A stretch of 60,642 nucleotides of DNA from Planctomycetota bacterium (GTDB lineage: Bacteria > Planctomycetota > Phycisphaerae > Sedimentisphaerales > Anaerobacaceae). Shown one piece after another: positions 8,951 to 17,077 of the stretch; the first letter of the stretch is position 1, and every line of letters begins with the position of its first letter. The notes beneath the pieces were generated by a model. That model did not search any database, was not told the origin of the DNA, and was given only the letters and a program-made list of their open reading frames with translations. The stretch is from contig VRUG01000008.1 in the NCBI GenBank assembly GCA_019456255.1, positions 1-60,642 of the forward strand, written 5' to 3'. Position numbers and translations under genes: made by a program.

Positions 8951-9955
8951 ATGTCTGAAAAAGAAAAACTTTATGATTGTATTGTCATCGGAGCAGGACC
9001 TGCAGGATTAGCTGCCGCACTGTACGCCGCAAGAGATAGATTCAAAACTCTCGTTCTCGAAAAATTCTTCCCGGGAGGGCAAATCGCGAACACCGACAAA
9101 ATCGAAAATTATCCCGGTATCCCAGAAATTGACGGGCCCGGACTCATTGAAAAAATGCAAAGCCAGGCCACGGGATTCGGAGCCCAAATCAAAACGGGCA
9201 CACAAGTCACACAACTAAAAAAACTCGACAATGGCAATATTGAAATTAGCTGCGATGAAGACAAATACACCGCAAGAGCCGTTATACTAACACCGGGAAG
9301 CGACTACAAAAAACTCGGCGTCCCAGGTGAAGATGAATTTAGAAATGCAGGTGCTGGTGTCAGCTATTGCGGAACATGCGATGCGCCATTTTTTAGAGGA
9401 AAAGAAGTTGTGGCCGTCGGAGGCGGAAACACCGCACTCGAAGAAACACTCCACCTCGCAAAATTCGCCGAAAAGGTCACCTTGCTGCATCGAAGAGATG
9501 AATTTAGAGCGACAAAAGTTCTACAGGAAGAACTTCTCGAAAAAGTGAATCAGCCAAACTCAAACCTCATTATTAAATACTCAACTGTCGCAACAAAAAT
9601 AAAAGGCGAATCAAAAGTGCAGGCCGTCGAACTTAAGGACCTCAAAACCGACAAACTACAGGATTATCCAGCCGAGGGCATCTTTATTTTTATTGGCACG
9701 ATACCAAACACCGAATTTTTAAAGGGTTTTGTCGAACTCACCGAAAATGGCTTTATAAAATGTGACAGCGCATATCTGAGAACTTCCGTACCCGGCGTTT
9801 TCGTCGCGGGCGACTGTAGAGTAGGGGCCGCCATGCAGCTTGCTACCGCCGCTGGAGACGGAGTTATCGCTGCTATGATGCTAAAACAATATTTCAGAGA
9901 TAAAAACTGGTGGAATGAAGAAGTTTCTGATACACTCCAACCAGGAGGATGGTAA
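8951..9955 (+). CDS. trxB: Thioredoxin reductase
   Basis: FAD/NADPH-dependent reductase that reduces thioredoxin. 334 residues. The FAD-binding motif GAGPAGLAAALYAARD is at the N-terminus, the redox pair SYCGTCD at Cys140-Cys143, the NADPH motif VGGGNTALEE follows, and the C-terminal FAD motif GVFVAGDCR. Length and motif order match low-molecular-weight bacterial TrxB. The start has AAGGAAG upstream. Confidence 0.96.
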   Translation: MSEKEKLYDCIVIGAGPAGLAAALYAARDRFKTLVLEKFFPGGQIANTDKIENYPGIPEIDGPGLIEKMQSQATGFGAQIKTGTQVTQLKKLDNGNIEISCDEDKYTARAVILTPGSDYKKLGVPGEDEFRNAGAGVSYCGTCDAPFFRGKEVVAVGGGNTALEETLHLAKFAEKVTLLHRRDEFRATKVLQEELLEKVNQPNSNLIIKYSTVATKIKGESKVQAVELKDLKTDKLQDYPAEGIFIFIGTIPNTEFLKGFVELTENGFIKCDSAYLRTSVPGVFVAGDCRVGAAMQLATAAGDGVIAAMMLKQYFRDKNWWNEEVSDTLQPGGW

Positions 9956-9998
9956 TTTATAGAATAAACTGTTTTTTCACCCTGCTACTGGAGGAAAT

Positions 9999-10472
9999 AT
10001 GATTGAACTTGCATCGCTGAAGGATTCTATATGGGACAGCATCAAAGAGACTTTTGAAACAATGATTTCTCTGCCAATTGAAAATCTCGACACCGACACA
10101 GAGCAGGAAAAATTAATCTCACCGGTAATCTGCACCATTACTTTTACAAATGACATCAATGGCAGCTTGTCAATTCTATGCGCTTACAAAACCGCTGAAA
10201 AAATCACCAAGGCAATGCTCATGATGGAGAGCAACGAAGATATCGACGAACCAGGCGTACATGATGCACTCGGAGAGGTCACTAACATGGTACTCGGGGG
10301 ACTAAAAACCAGATTAGCCGACACTGCTTCCGACATCCAAATTTCAATCCCAACCGTCATCAAAGGCACCGAAATCTTCCCAAGGATAGGCAAGGGAGTA
10401 GAAAATGTTGCGATTACTACTGCTATAGATGGTGACATCCTGAAAATTATTGTTAAGATTAGGCCAAAATAA
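9999..10472 (+). CDS. CheX-like chemotaxis phosphatase-domain protein
   Basis: 157 residues with the CheC/CheX-type pattern; the conserved helix DALGEVTNMVLGGLKTRL holds the expected Glu and Asn used for CheY-P dephosphorylation. An excellent ribosome site GGAGGAAAT precedes the start. No other chemotaxis genes are in the window, so it may act on a stand-alone receiver protein. The PilZ gene nearby is the only related signal-output gene. Confidence 0.8.
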   Translation: MIELASLKDSIWDSIKETFETMISLPIENLDTDTEQEKLISPVICTITFTNDINGSLSILCAYKTAEKITKAMLMMESNEDIDEPGVHDALGEVTNMVLGGLKTRLADTASDIQISIPTVIKGTEIFPRIGKGVENVAITTAIDGDILKIIVKIRPK

Positions 10473-10493
10473 AAAAATCAATAGGGGGGACAT

Positions 10494-12023
10494 ATGTTAG
10501 CTAAACTGCATAGCGTCACATTAGAGGGAATCAAGGGTATCATCTGCGAGGTCGAGGTCGATGTTAGCAGAACAGGTTTCGAAAAGTCACTGATTGTCGG
10601 ACTACCCGATGCCGCCGTAAAAGAAAGCACCGAACGCGTCAAAAGTGCTATCGTAAACTCCGGATTCAAATACCCTAAGACACAATCGGTCATTAACCTC
10701 GCTCCCGCCGACGTCAAAAAAGCAGGACCGGCTTTCGATTTACCAATCGCGATAGGAATGCTTTTGGGACAGGCCGTCGTAGTTTGCGAGAACCTAAACG
10801 ACTTCATAATCGTCGGAGAACTCGCACTTGACGGAAGGGTTAGATCCGTAGACGGCATCCTTTCTATGGCAATGACTGCCGTCGATAATGGATTCAAACG
10901 CATGATTGTCCCACTCGAAAATGCCGAAGAAGCCGCCGTCATAACTGAACTCGAAGTTTACGGCGTTGGCTCGCTTGCCCAGGTCGCTGGTTTTCTCGCA
11001 GGACAACTCACTCTCGAAACAACAACCGTAGACATTGACAGCCTCTTCGATGTGGCTTCGAATTATGAACTCGATTTCGCCGACGTAAAAGGACAGGAAG
11101 CAGTAAAACGCGCTCTCACAATCGCCGCCGCTGGAAGACACAACGTCATGATGATTGGCCCGCCAGGTGCCGGAAAAACGATGCTCGCGCAAAGACTCGC
11201 CACTATCCTGCCAAACCTGAGCCTCGAAGAATCACTACAAACCACACGCATATACTCGTCGGTGGGACTGCTCCCGAAAAACAGGGCGCTCCTGGCAACC
11301 AGACCAATCAGAATGCCCCACCACACCGCTACAGGACCAGCACTCGTTGGCGGTGGAACTAATCCAAGGCCGGGTGAATTGTCACTGGCGCACTTTGGCA
11401 TCTTATTCCTCGATGAGTTCGCAGAATTTCCAAGACATGTCCTGGAGATGATTCGCCAACCTCTTGAAGATGGACATGTCACTATATCACGCGCAAAAAC
11501 AACAATAACTTTCCCCGCGCAGTTCATGCTCGTCGCTGCTATGAACCCTTGCCCATGCGGATATTTCGGAGCAACCTCAAGACACTGCAAATGCTCACCA
11601 AACCAAATCGAAAGATACATCTCAAAAATCTCGGGACCGTTAATTGACAGAATCGACATTCACATCGATGTGCCCGCTGTTACCTTTAGAAAACTACGCT
11701 CAAAGGCGGACCAAACCAATTCTAAAACCATAAGAGCTATGGTAAACACCGCGAGAAAAATCCAAACCGAAAGATTCAGCGACGGAAAAATCCAAACCAA
11801 CGCGACTATGACACACAAGCAGGTCGAAAAACATTGCCAACTTGATTCTCCTTCGGAGATGATGTTAAAGCAGGCCATGACAGAATTTGGACTAAGCGCA
11901 CGAGCGCACGACAAAATTTGTAAAGTCGCAAGAACCATCGCTGACCTCGACGATTCGAAAACAATCGCCCCTAACCACATCGCTGAAGCAATTAGCTTTA
12001 GAAAACTCGACCGAAAGTTGTAA
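10494..12023 (+). CDS. comM: ComM/YifB family Mg-chelatase-like AAA+ ATPase
   Basis: 509 residues. An N-terminal ChlI/Lon-like domain (to ~170) precedes the Walker A motif GPPGAGKTM (~222-230), Walker B GILFLDEFAEF (~302), the AMNPCPCGYFG cysteine motif and a C-terminal Mg_chelatase C domain. In naturally competent bacteria ComM is a hexameric branch-migration helicase acting on transformed DNA; its role here is by family only. Strong ribosome site GGGGGGAC. It is the last core gene before an AT-rich repeat and a restriction-modification island. Confidence 0.93.
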   Translation: MLAKLHSVTLEGIKGIICEVEVDVSRTGFEKSLIVGLPDAAVKESTERVKSAIVNSGFKYPKTQSVINLAPADVKKAGPAFDLPIAIGMLLGQAVVVCENLNDFIIVGELALDGRVRSVDGILSMAMTAVDNGFKRMIVPLENAEEAAVITELEVYGVGSLAQVAGFLAGQLTLETTTVDIDSLFDVASNYELDFADVKGQEAVKRALTIAAAGRHNVMMIGPPGAGKTMLAQRLATILPNLSLEESLQTTRIYSSVGLLPKNRALLATRPIRMPHHTATGPALVGGGTNPRPGELSLAHFGILFLDEFAEFPRHVLEMIRQPLEDGHVTISRAKTTITFPAQFMLVAAMNPCPCGYFGATSRHCKCSPNQIERYISKISGPLIDRIDIHIDVPAVTFRKLRSKADQTNSKTIRAMVNTARKIQTERFSDGKIQTNATMTHKQVEKHCQLDSPSEMMLKQAMTEFGLSARAHDKICKVARTIADLDDSKTIAPNHIAEAISFRKLDRKL

Positions 12024-12520
12024 AAGTTTATCATTGAAAAATGGGTTTGATCCCCATAGATTCATAAATGAATCTGGATATGGGGACAAGTTGGGTTTGT
12101 TTTTTAGTTTGGGGGTAAGGTGTAAATTGTTGTAATTGTTTATTGGGTAGTGGTTTAGGTTCATTTCTTCACTTTTAAAATTGGGTTTGTTTTCCATAAA
12201 AAGGTTATTTGGTTCGAATGGGTTCGTTTTTCACTTCTCCAAAAAGGTGTAAATTGTTGTAATTGTTTTTTGGATAATGGTTTAGGTTCATTTTTGTGAT
12301 TCTCAAATTGGGTTTGTTTTACATAATTAGTTTATTTTGTTAAATCTTAAAATGGGTTCGTTTATTAAAACGTTTATATTTTGCAACGTCGTCTTTTAAA
12401 ACAGCAACCCCGCAACGTAAAGTTGGGGGCTAAATATTTTAGTGTTGATACCTGTGGCATAAATACCTGTGGCATAAATTGGTTCATTTTCGTGAAACCC
12501 CCGTTTATTGGCGTATTATA
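12024..12520. repeat. Composite AT-rich dispersed repeat, copy 1
   Basis: Gene-free. It contains a hairpin (12049-12084) with TCCCCATA/TATGGGGA outer arms and AGATTCAT/ATGAATCT inner arms. It then has two direct copies of a unit beginning GGTGTAAATTGTTGTAATTG at 12119 and 12246 (period 127), each containing TGGTTTAGGTTCATTT and AAATTGGGTTTGTTTT. Next come TGGGTTCGTTTATTAAAACG near 12353 and two tandem 15-mers ACCTGTGGCATAAAT near 12451. The reverse complement of several blocks reappears at 46330-46720. Confidence 0.75.
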
Positions 12521-12646
12521 AGATATTTTAAAGAAAAAATCAAGGGAAAAGGGCAGTGGACATGGGGGTGAGTGGGGGTTGTTGTATTTTTTCTAAATCT
12601 CGGTAAAGCCGATGTCTGATTCTATCCAGTTTTTCGGCTACAAAAT

Positions 12647-12674
12647 GCTATTTATAGTCTGTCGACTTATAGAC
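12647..12674 (+). promoter_or_regulatory. C-box operator of restriction-modification controller
   Basis: Two adjacent half-palindromic sites, GCTATTTATAGTC (12647-12659) and GACTTATAGAC (12664-12674), joined by TGTC. The central AGTC-TGTC-GACT (12656-12667) is a perfect inverted repeat. This matches the arrangement of C-boxes (GACTTATAGTC-type repeats separated by TGTG-like spacers) known upstream of controller-protein genes. It lies 47 bp before the HTH gene. Confidence 0.75.
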
Positions 12675-12720
12675 AACACTTCCTATTATTAATGCTAAAC
12701 CCAAAAATGGAGATAATGTT

Positions 12721-12924
12721 ATGGATGATATTTGCATGCGTGTTGGTTTTACTATTCGAAAGCACCGTGAGGAGAAAGGAATCAGCCAGGAAAGTCTTGC
12801 AACTCTTTCGGAATTACATCGAACATATATTGGTCAAGTTGAACGAGGCGAAAAAAATCTCACTCTACGCAGCCTAGAAAGAATTGCAAATGCACTGAAC
12901 GTTAAAACGAAGGATTTGCTATAA
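12721..12924 (+). CDS. XRE-type controller (C) protein of restriction-modification system
   Basis: A 67-residue single-domain helix-turn-helix protein; the HTH spans IRKHREEKGISQESLATLSE and LHRTYIGQVERGEKNLTLRS. Length and the TYIGQVERGEKN signature are typical of restriction-modification controller proteins, which first activate and later repress their own gene and the nuclease gene through upstream C-boxes. Its stop codon TAA abuts the ATG of the nuclease gene with no gap, so both are on one transcript. GGAG lies about ten bases before the start. Confidence 0.9.
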   Translation: MDDICMRVGFTIRKHREEKGISQESLATLSELHRTYIGQVERGEKNLTLRSLERIANALNVKTKDLL

Positions 12925-13650
12925 ATGGATTGGACTATTGAACAAGTTACCAACAAACTACAGGAAGTTGCAAATAAAGGTTTTCTTGCAATACTTTCTA
13001 GTATGTATCGTAGCGACGAAGGTGTTGTTGGTCAAATTTTAGAGAGAGAGTTTGGTGTACAGGAAAACAATCTCAGTTTAAGAGACCTCGGTACATTTGA
13101 ACTAAAAGCAATGAGGTTTAATTCTAAAACACTTACTTTATGCCACAAAACCACAAGCAAAGGTCTGACACCTCTCGAGATATTTGACCGTTTTGGTTAT
13201 ATCAAACCTTCTAAGAGAGACCCTGCTGTCCTGAAAAAGAAGTTATTTACCACGGTTAAAGGAAATAGAGCCAATAATCACGGTTTTATATTACACTCAG
13301 GTACAGATAGCAGTATTGATATGTTTTGTAAGGATGAATTCATCTGTCAATGGGAACTAACGGAACAATTGGAGAAGATAGACAAAATCATTTTAACATT
13401 AGCTAAAACTCAAGGAAAAGTTAATTCAAAAGCTGAATCATTCCATTATGTAAAAGCAGATATATATGATTCACTTAAAAATTTGAGTTCTTTAGTGAAT
13501 GAAGGGACGATAGTTATAGATTTTTGTATTGACCAACCGGTAGGTAGCAATCGAAGTCCTCACGATAGAGGGCCCCATATCAGAATACCTAAGAGCAAAT
13601 TACCCCGTGCTTACAATAATATAACTCCTCTTTTGGATTCTAATTTATAA
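12925..13650 (+). CDS. MvaI/BcnI-family type II restriction endonuclease
   Basis: 241 residues, close to the length of R.MvaI. A PD-(D/E)XK/MutH-like nuclease: the catalytic D-x4-E-x-K appears as Asp54, Glu59, Lys61 in LRDLGTFELKAM. The following segment LTLCHKTTSKGLTPLEIFDRFGY and the C-terminal SPHDRGPHIRIPKSKLPRAY are family-like. MvaI and BcnI act as monomers on CC(W or S)GG, so a CCNGG-type target is a reasonable inference, not read from sequence. AT-rich base usage unlike neighbouring core genes suggests acquisition. Confidence 0.88.
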   Translation: MDWTIEQVTNKLQEVANKGFLAILSSMYRSDEGVVGQILEREFGVQENNLSLRDLGTFELKAMRFNSKTLTLCHKTTSKGLTPLEIFDRFGYIKPSKRDPAVLKKKLFTTVKGNRANNHGFILHSGTDSSIDMFCKDEFICQWELTEQLEKIDKIILTLAKTQGKVNSKAESFHYVKADIYDSLKNLSSLVNEGTIVIDFCIDQPVGSNRSPHDRGPHIRIPKSKLPRAYNNITPLLDSNL

Positions 13651-13683
13651 TAACATTTAATTATTTTTCTTGCTTATATATTT

Positions 13684-14982
13684 TCATTCTTTCGGGGGTC
13701 GCCAAAAATCTAATAGATATTCAAATGTAACCCCCATAGTTATATAATTACTCGGCCAGCCAAAAATTCCAATTCGATTAACAAGATTTGTTCTGTCCCA
13801 GATTATTATATTTCTAAGTTCATATCCACGTTCTCTTAATTCTTGGATCAATGAAACATGAATTGTTATACGCTTGTTTTCCCACCACATATCAGGAACA
13901 TTAATCACACAATGGCCTTTAGGGCGAAGTAATGGTAGTAGTCTTTCAAAAATATCACCCATAGATTTGGTATATTTTTCAATAGACATTGTTCCAAGAT
14001 CTCGAGGGTCTTGGGAATATTGTTCTATTTTTCCATATTGCTCATTTTTCCTATCGCGTCTTGATTTGTTTTTCCTCTTACGATTTAGCAAATTAGCATA
14101 AGGTGGTGAAGTGAAAATCAAGCTTGTAGATTCGTTTGGTAGATAGTGAGATATGTTTAGAGCATCGTCACTTATTGCAATTTGTTTTGTATTTTCAAAC
14201 ATTGAGGAGTTTTCTTCAAGTCTGTTTTTTGTCAAATTGATGTATTCATTTTGGAGGTCAAAACCAACTGCATTTCGACCAGCATCTTGGGCCGCTATTA
14301 ACGTAGTGCCACTGCCAACGAAAGGATCTAACACTAATTCACCTTCGTGGCTGAAAAGATCGGTAATCTTGCGAGCAAGAGCAATTGGGAAGGTAGCAGG
14401 GTGAGCTTTTTTATTCCTCATATCCCTGCCCTCATATGAGAATTGCCAGACACCTACTTGACACTTGAGCCACTCTTTAGCAGTTAGGCAATTAATATTA
14501 TTCCCCGTACACTCACAGGTTTTATCAAATCCGATATCGAGCATTTTTTTCTTTGTTCTAATGCCTTGTTTTGGCTTGACACGACAAATAGGTTTAGAGG
14601 TTGCGGTGCTCTTACTTTCGGTATTTTTTGTATCTTCCAATTTAGTATGATTATTATTAGTTGTAATTTTATATTTCTTTTTGCTTATGCGAGTGATTAC
14701 AATAGTTTTACCAGGTTTTAAGTTATTTGATTCTATAAAACCTTTAACCCAGTTTCTTTTTCTAAAAATCCACTTCGGCCGGCCGGTTTTGTTGTCTGTA
14801 GGGATATCTGTTTTTATAGGTTGCGGTACGCCCTCTGCGTTTATTGTGATTAAAGAACCTTGTTTTTCCTTTGTTGAGCCTCCAAAGGTATCTTCAGGAA
14901 AAAAGTCTTTTCCACAAGGGCGGATGTTTAAATTGCCGTATTTCGCAGCAGCGGGTGTGATTTCAATTACGCATGATTCCAT
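13684..14982 (-). CDS. DNA methyltransferase (N4-C/N6-A type) with extra N-terminal domain
   Basis: 432 residues, convergent with the nuclease gene. Methylase motifs: HPATFP (~194-199), the AdoMet motif I DPFVGSGTT (~219-227) and the catalytic motif IV TSPPYANLL (~291-299). Motif I preceding motif IV, with a C-terminal specificity-like region, gives a gamma-like or permuted order. The SPPY form suggests N4-cytosine methylation. Residues 1-~110 form a separate domain (KWIFRKRNWVKGFIESNNLK, then KPGKTIVITRIS) reminiscent of B3-like DNA-binding folds, followed by a Ser/Thr/Lys-rich linker and a cysteine cluster (CECTGNNINC). It presumably protects the target of the adjacent nuclease. Ribosome site AGGAGG. 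Confidence 0.88.
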   Translation of the reverse strand: MESCVIEITPAAAKYGNLNIRPCGKDFFPEDTFGGSTKEKQGSLITINAEGVPQPIKTDIPTDNKTGRPKWIFRKRNWVKGFIESNNLKPGKTIVITRISKKKYKITTNNNHTKLEDTKNTESKSTATSKPICRVKPKQGIRTKKKMLDIGFDKTCECTGNNINCLTAKEWLKCQVGVWQFSYEGRDMRNKKAHPATFPIALARKITDLFSHEGELVLDPFVGSGTTLIAAQDAGRNAVGFDLQNEYINLTKNRLEENSSMFENTKQIAISDDALNISHYLPNESTSLIFTSPPYANLLNRKRKNKSRRDRKNEQYGKIEQYSQDPRDLGTMSIEKYTKSMGDIFERLLPLLRPKGHCVINVPDMWWENKRITIHVSLIQELRERGYELRNIIIWDRTNLVNRIGIFGWPSNYITMGVTFEYLLDFWRPPKE

Positions 14983-15211
14983 TCTTTATGAACCTCCTTC
15001 ATTTTAAACACGATTATTATAATGTTATTACAAAGGTTTGGCAATAGCAGTTTTTAATTAAATCTCGTAAAAAAAGCCGAAATCGAACCTTTTATAGGCC
15101 TATATTTAAACATAACTTAGAAACATTTCATTTTTTTTGTTTAATCTACCGCAAACTTGTGCCGATACAATCATAGATAACGTTATTTTAGCTTTAGATA
15201 GGAGATTCAGG

Positions 15212-15547
15212 ATGGGCATTCAAAATTGGTCGGAAGACATCATTCTTGTCGAGTTACCTCAGGAACCACAGATTGTTGACGAACTCAGACTCGCTACGGA
15301 CATCGTTCGTGACAGAGGTAATTGTGACGTTGTTGTAGATTTCTCGAAAGTCGACATCGTAACGTCTTCGAGTTTGTCAGCCCTTCTAAGATTAAGAAAA
15401 ATGCTAACAGACTGCAACAGAAAACTTATCTTCTGTTGCGTAGCGCCGGCAACAAAAAGCATCTTCACCATTACTGGTATTGAGAGCATCTTCGATTTTG
15501 TTGAAGATAAAATGCTCGCACTGGCTGGCCTGCAAATCGCAAAATAA
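15212..15547 (+). CDS. STAS-domain protein (anti-sigma-factor antagonist type)
   Basis: 111 residues from the ATG at 15212, chosen for GGAG eight bases upstream. A single STAS fold: DVVVDFSKVDIVTSSSLSALLRLRKML carries the serine site equivalent to the phosphorylated Ser of SpoIIAA. Such proteins relieve an anti-sigma factor or regulate a partner phosphatase pathway. No anti-sigma or sigma gene is adjacent. Confidence 0.85.
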   Translation: MGIQNWSEDIILVELPQEPQIVDELRLATDIVRDRGNCDVVVDFSKVDIVTSSSLSALLRLRKMLTDCNRKLIFCCVAPATKSIFTITGIESIFDFVEDKMLALAGLQIAK

Positions 15548-15551
15548 AAAC

Positions 15552-15580
15552 TTGACATGACCATGATTTTAAGCTATGGT
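15552..15580 (+). promoter_or_regulatory. Sigma-70-type promoter ahead of rnc
   Basis: TTGACA (15552-15557), a 17-base spacer, TATGGT (15575-15580). It lies between the STAS stop and the RNase III start, giving a leader of about 85-110 nt. Confidence 0.6.
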
Positions 15581-15669
15581 ACATGTATCGAGCCGCTTAC
15601 GAATATCGCTAAATACATAACGATGTTCGTAATCTGCTCGCAGGTTTCTAATCAGTTTGCAGTGAGAAA

Positions 15670-16407
15670 ATGCAGACGAGTAAGACAGGAATAGGAGCAA
15701 TGGACAAAGAAACTCTGCGGAAAATAGAGCACGCCATCGGGTATGAATTTGCCGACAAAAAAATACTCGAAAAAGCTTTCACACATTCATCAGCTGTCGA
15801 TAATCGTATACAAAGCAATGAAAGACTCGAATTCCTCGGAGATGCTATACTCGCTGAAGTTATATGCAGAGTACTCTTCGAGAAGTTCCCAAGCTACCTC
15901 GAAGGAGACCTCACCAAAATAAAGAGCATGCTTGTTTCAAGAAGAACATGTGCACGCATCACGAAGCAGCTGGCTCTGCAGAATTTCCTCACCGTCGGAA
16001 AGGGTATGGCTGCAAGCAGGGCACTCACAGGTTCACTGGCGGCAGGACTTTTCGAAGCCATCATTGCCGCTATCTATTTTGACGGCGGGCCGCAACAGGC
16101 ACAAAAATTCATAGTCGATAATTATGCCGAGCTTATAGAACAGGCCGACGCAAAACAATCACAGGGAAATTTCAAATCCCTGTTACAGCAGCACGCGCAG
16201 CAGCAATATAACGTCACACCAAATTATGAACTTCTTGATGAAAAAGGACCCGACCACAATAAATGTTTCGAGATTGAAGCAGTCGTCGCTGAACATCGGT
16301 TCCCAAGTGCATGGGGAACTAACAAAAAAGAAGCAGAACAAAAAGCCGCGTTTAACGCGCTAATCGAATTAGGTGTAATAGAAGAATTCGCTGAGCATAG
16401 CATCTAA
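15670..16407 (+). CDS. rnc: Ribonuclease III
   Basis: Double-strand-specific endoribonuclease for rRNA and mRNA processing. 245 residues. The signature NERLEFLGDAIL with the catalytic Glu/Asp residues is near 50-61, the second acidic cluster is in FEAIIAAIYFDGG, and a C-terminal double-stranded-RNA-binding domain ends in GTNKKEAEQKAAFNALI. The start may instead be the ATG at 15700, which has AGGAG immediately upstream and removes ten non-conserved residues. Confidence 0.95.
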   Translation: MQTSKTGIGAMDKETLRKIEHAIGYEFADKKILEKAFTHSSAVDNRIQSNERLEFLGDAILAEVICRVLFEKFPSYLEGDLTKIKSMLVSRRTCARITKQLALQNFLTVGKGMAASRALTGSLAAGLFEAIIAAIYFDGGPQQAQKFIVDNYAELIEQADAKQSQGNFKSLLQQHAQQQYNVTPNYELLDEKGPDHNKCFEIEAVVAEHRFPSAWGTNKKEAEQKAAFNALIELGVIEEFAEHSI

Positions 16408-16420
16408 AAAAAAACAGCCG

Positions 16421-16672
16421 CTAAGCAGTAAATATCCACGACAATACAAATAAACCCAACGCCGTTGCCGCCATAAAAACTACTATCGAACCGAACAACG
16501 CAATGCATTCTTTGATGAAGGTTGTTGCCGTTATGCTTTCAAGTTTCGTCGTCTTATAAACTATCGCTATCGACGCCGCCAGCGGGCCAATCCAAAGCAT
16601 AGATGCCGGAGTTATACCAACTGACTCAGGAGAACTAAAACTGGAGAGTATCGAAATAGTTTCAACTAACAT
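16421..16672 (-). CDS. Small hypothetical membrane protein
   Basis: 83 residues with two hydrophobic segments (MLWIGPLAASIAIVYKT and a C-terminal IVVFMAATALGLFVLSWIF). The start at 16672 is preferred because GGAG lies seven bases upstream inside the end of the previous gene; it overlaps that gene by about 11 nt. It is the last gene of the minus-strand trio starting at 19270. Function unknown. Confidence 0.65.
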   Translation of the reverse strand: MLVETISILSSFSSPESVGITPASMLWIGPLAASIAIVYKTTKLESITATTFIKECIALFGSIVVFMAATALGLFVLSWIFTA

Positions 16673-17075
16673 GACCAACTCCATTAATTTCAACATTACG
16701 CTGATTGCCAAGGTAAACCGCATTGATAAGACACAAAAGATTAAGCAAACCGGCGATGCTCGTATAAATCTGACCTATCTCGCTGGGCTTACCGTAAACA
16801 ACATACCCATTACTGACCGTTATTTGACCCAAAAGTATTACCATCGGAGACGTCATTATCTGTGCAAAATACCAGGGCTTGGAACCCACCGGGTCAACAA
16901 CACCAACAGAACCCACATACAGACCCAGACTAAAAGTTATGACGATCGTTAAAAATAATATCAAAGCACGTTTGCGCTTGCCTAAAAGAAAATAACCCCC
17001 GCCGGGAACTATCCAGCTAAATAAACCAATTGCAAAAAGTGAAATTATCTGGCCGCCTTTACCGGAACCGGACAT
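16662..17075 (-). CDS. Hypothetical membrane protein, TM2/DUF6677-like
   Basis: 137 residues with about four membrane segments. The N-terminal IPGxGxxxLGKRKRA-like motif (WIVPGGGYFLLGKRKRALIL) resembles TM2/DUF6677-type planctomycete membrane proteins; the family name is tentative. The start follows the PpiD-like gene stop by two bases and carries GAGGGG upstream, so translation is probably coupled. Confidence 0.65.
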   Translation of the reverse strand: MSGSGKGGQIISLFAIGLFSWIVPGGGYFLLGKRKRALILFLTIVITFSLGLYVGSVGVVDPVGSKPWYFAQIMTSPMVILLGQITVSNGYVVYGKPSEIGQIYTSIAGLLNLLCLINAVYLGNQRNVEINGVGHVS

Positions 17076-17077
17076 AA

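Noticed and set aside
11892..12197. Minus-strand frame with Asn/Lys/Pro-rich translation
   Set aside because: It overlaps comM and arises from the AT-rich repeat; typical spurious frame of planctomycete repeats.
12119..12335. CRISPR array
   Set aside because: Only two long imperfect units with a 127-bp period and no spacer-repeat pattern or cas genes.
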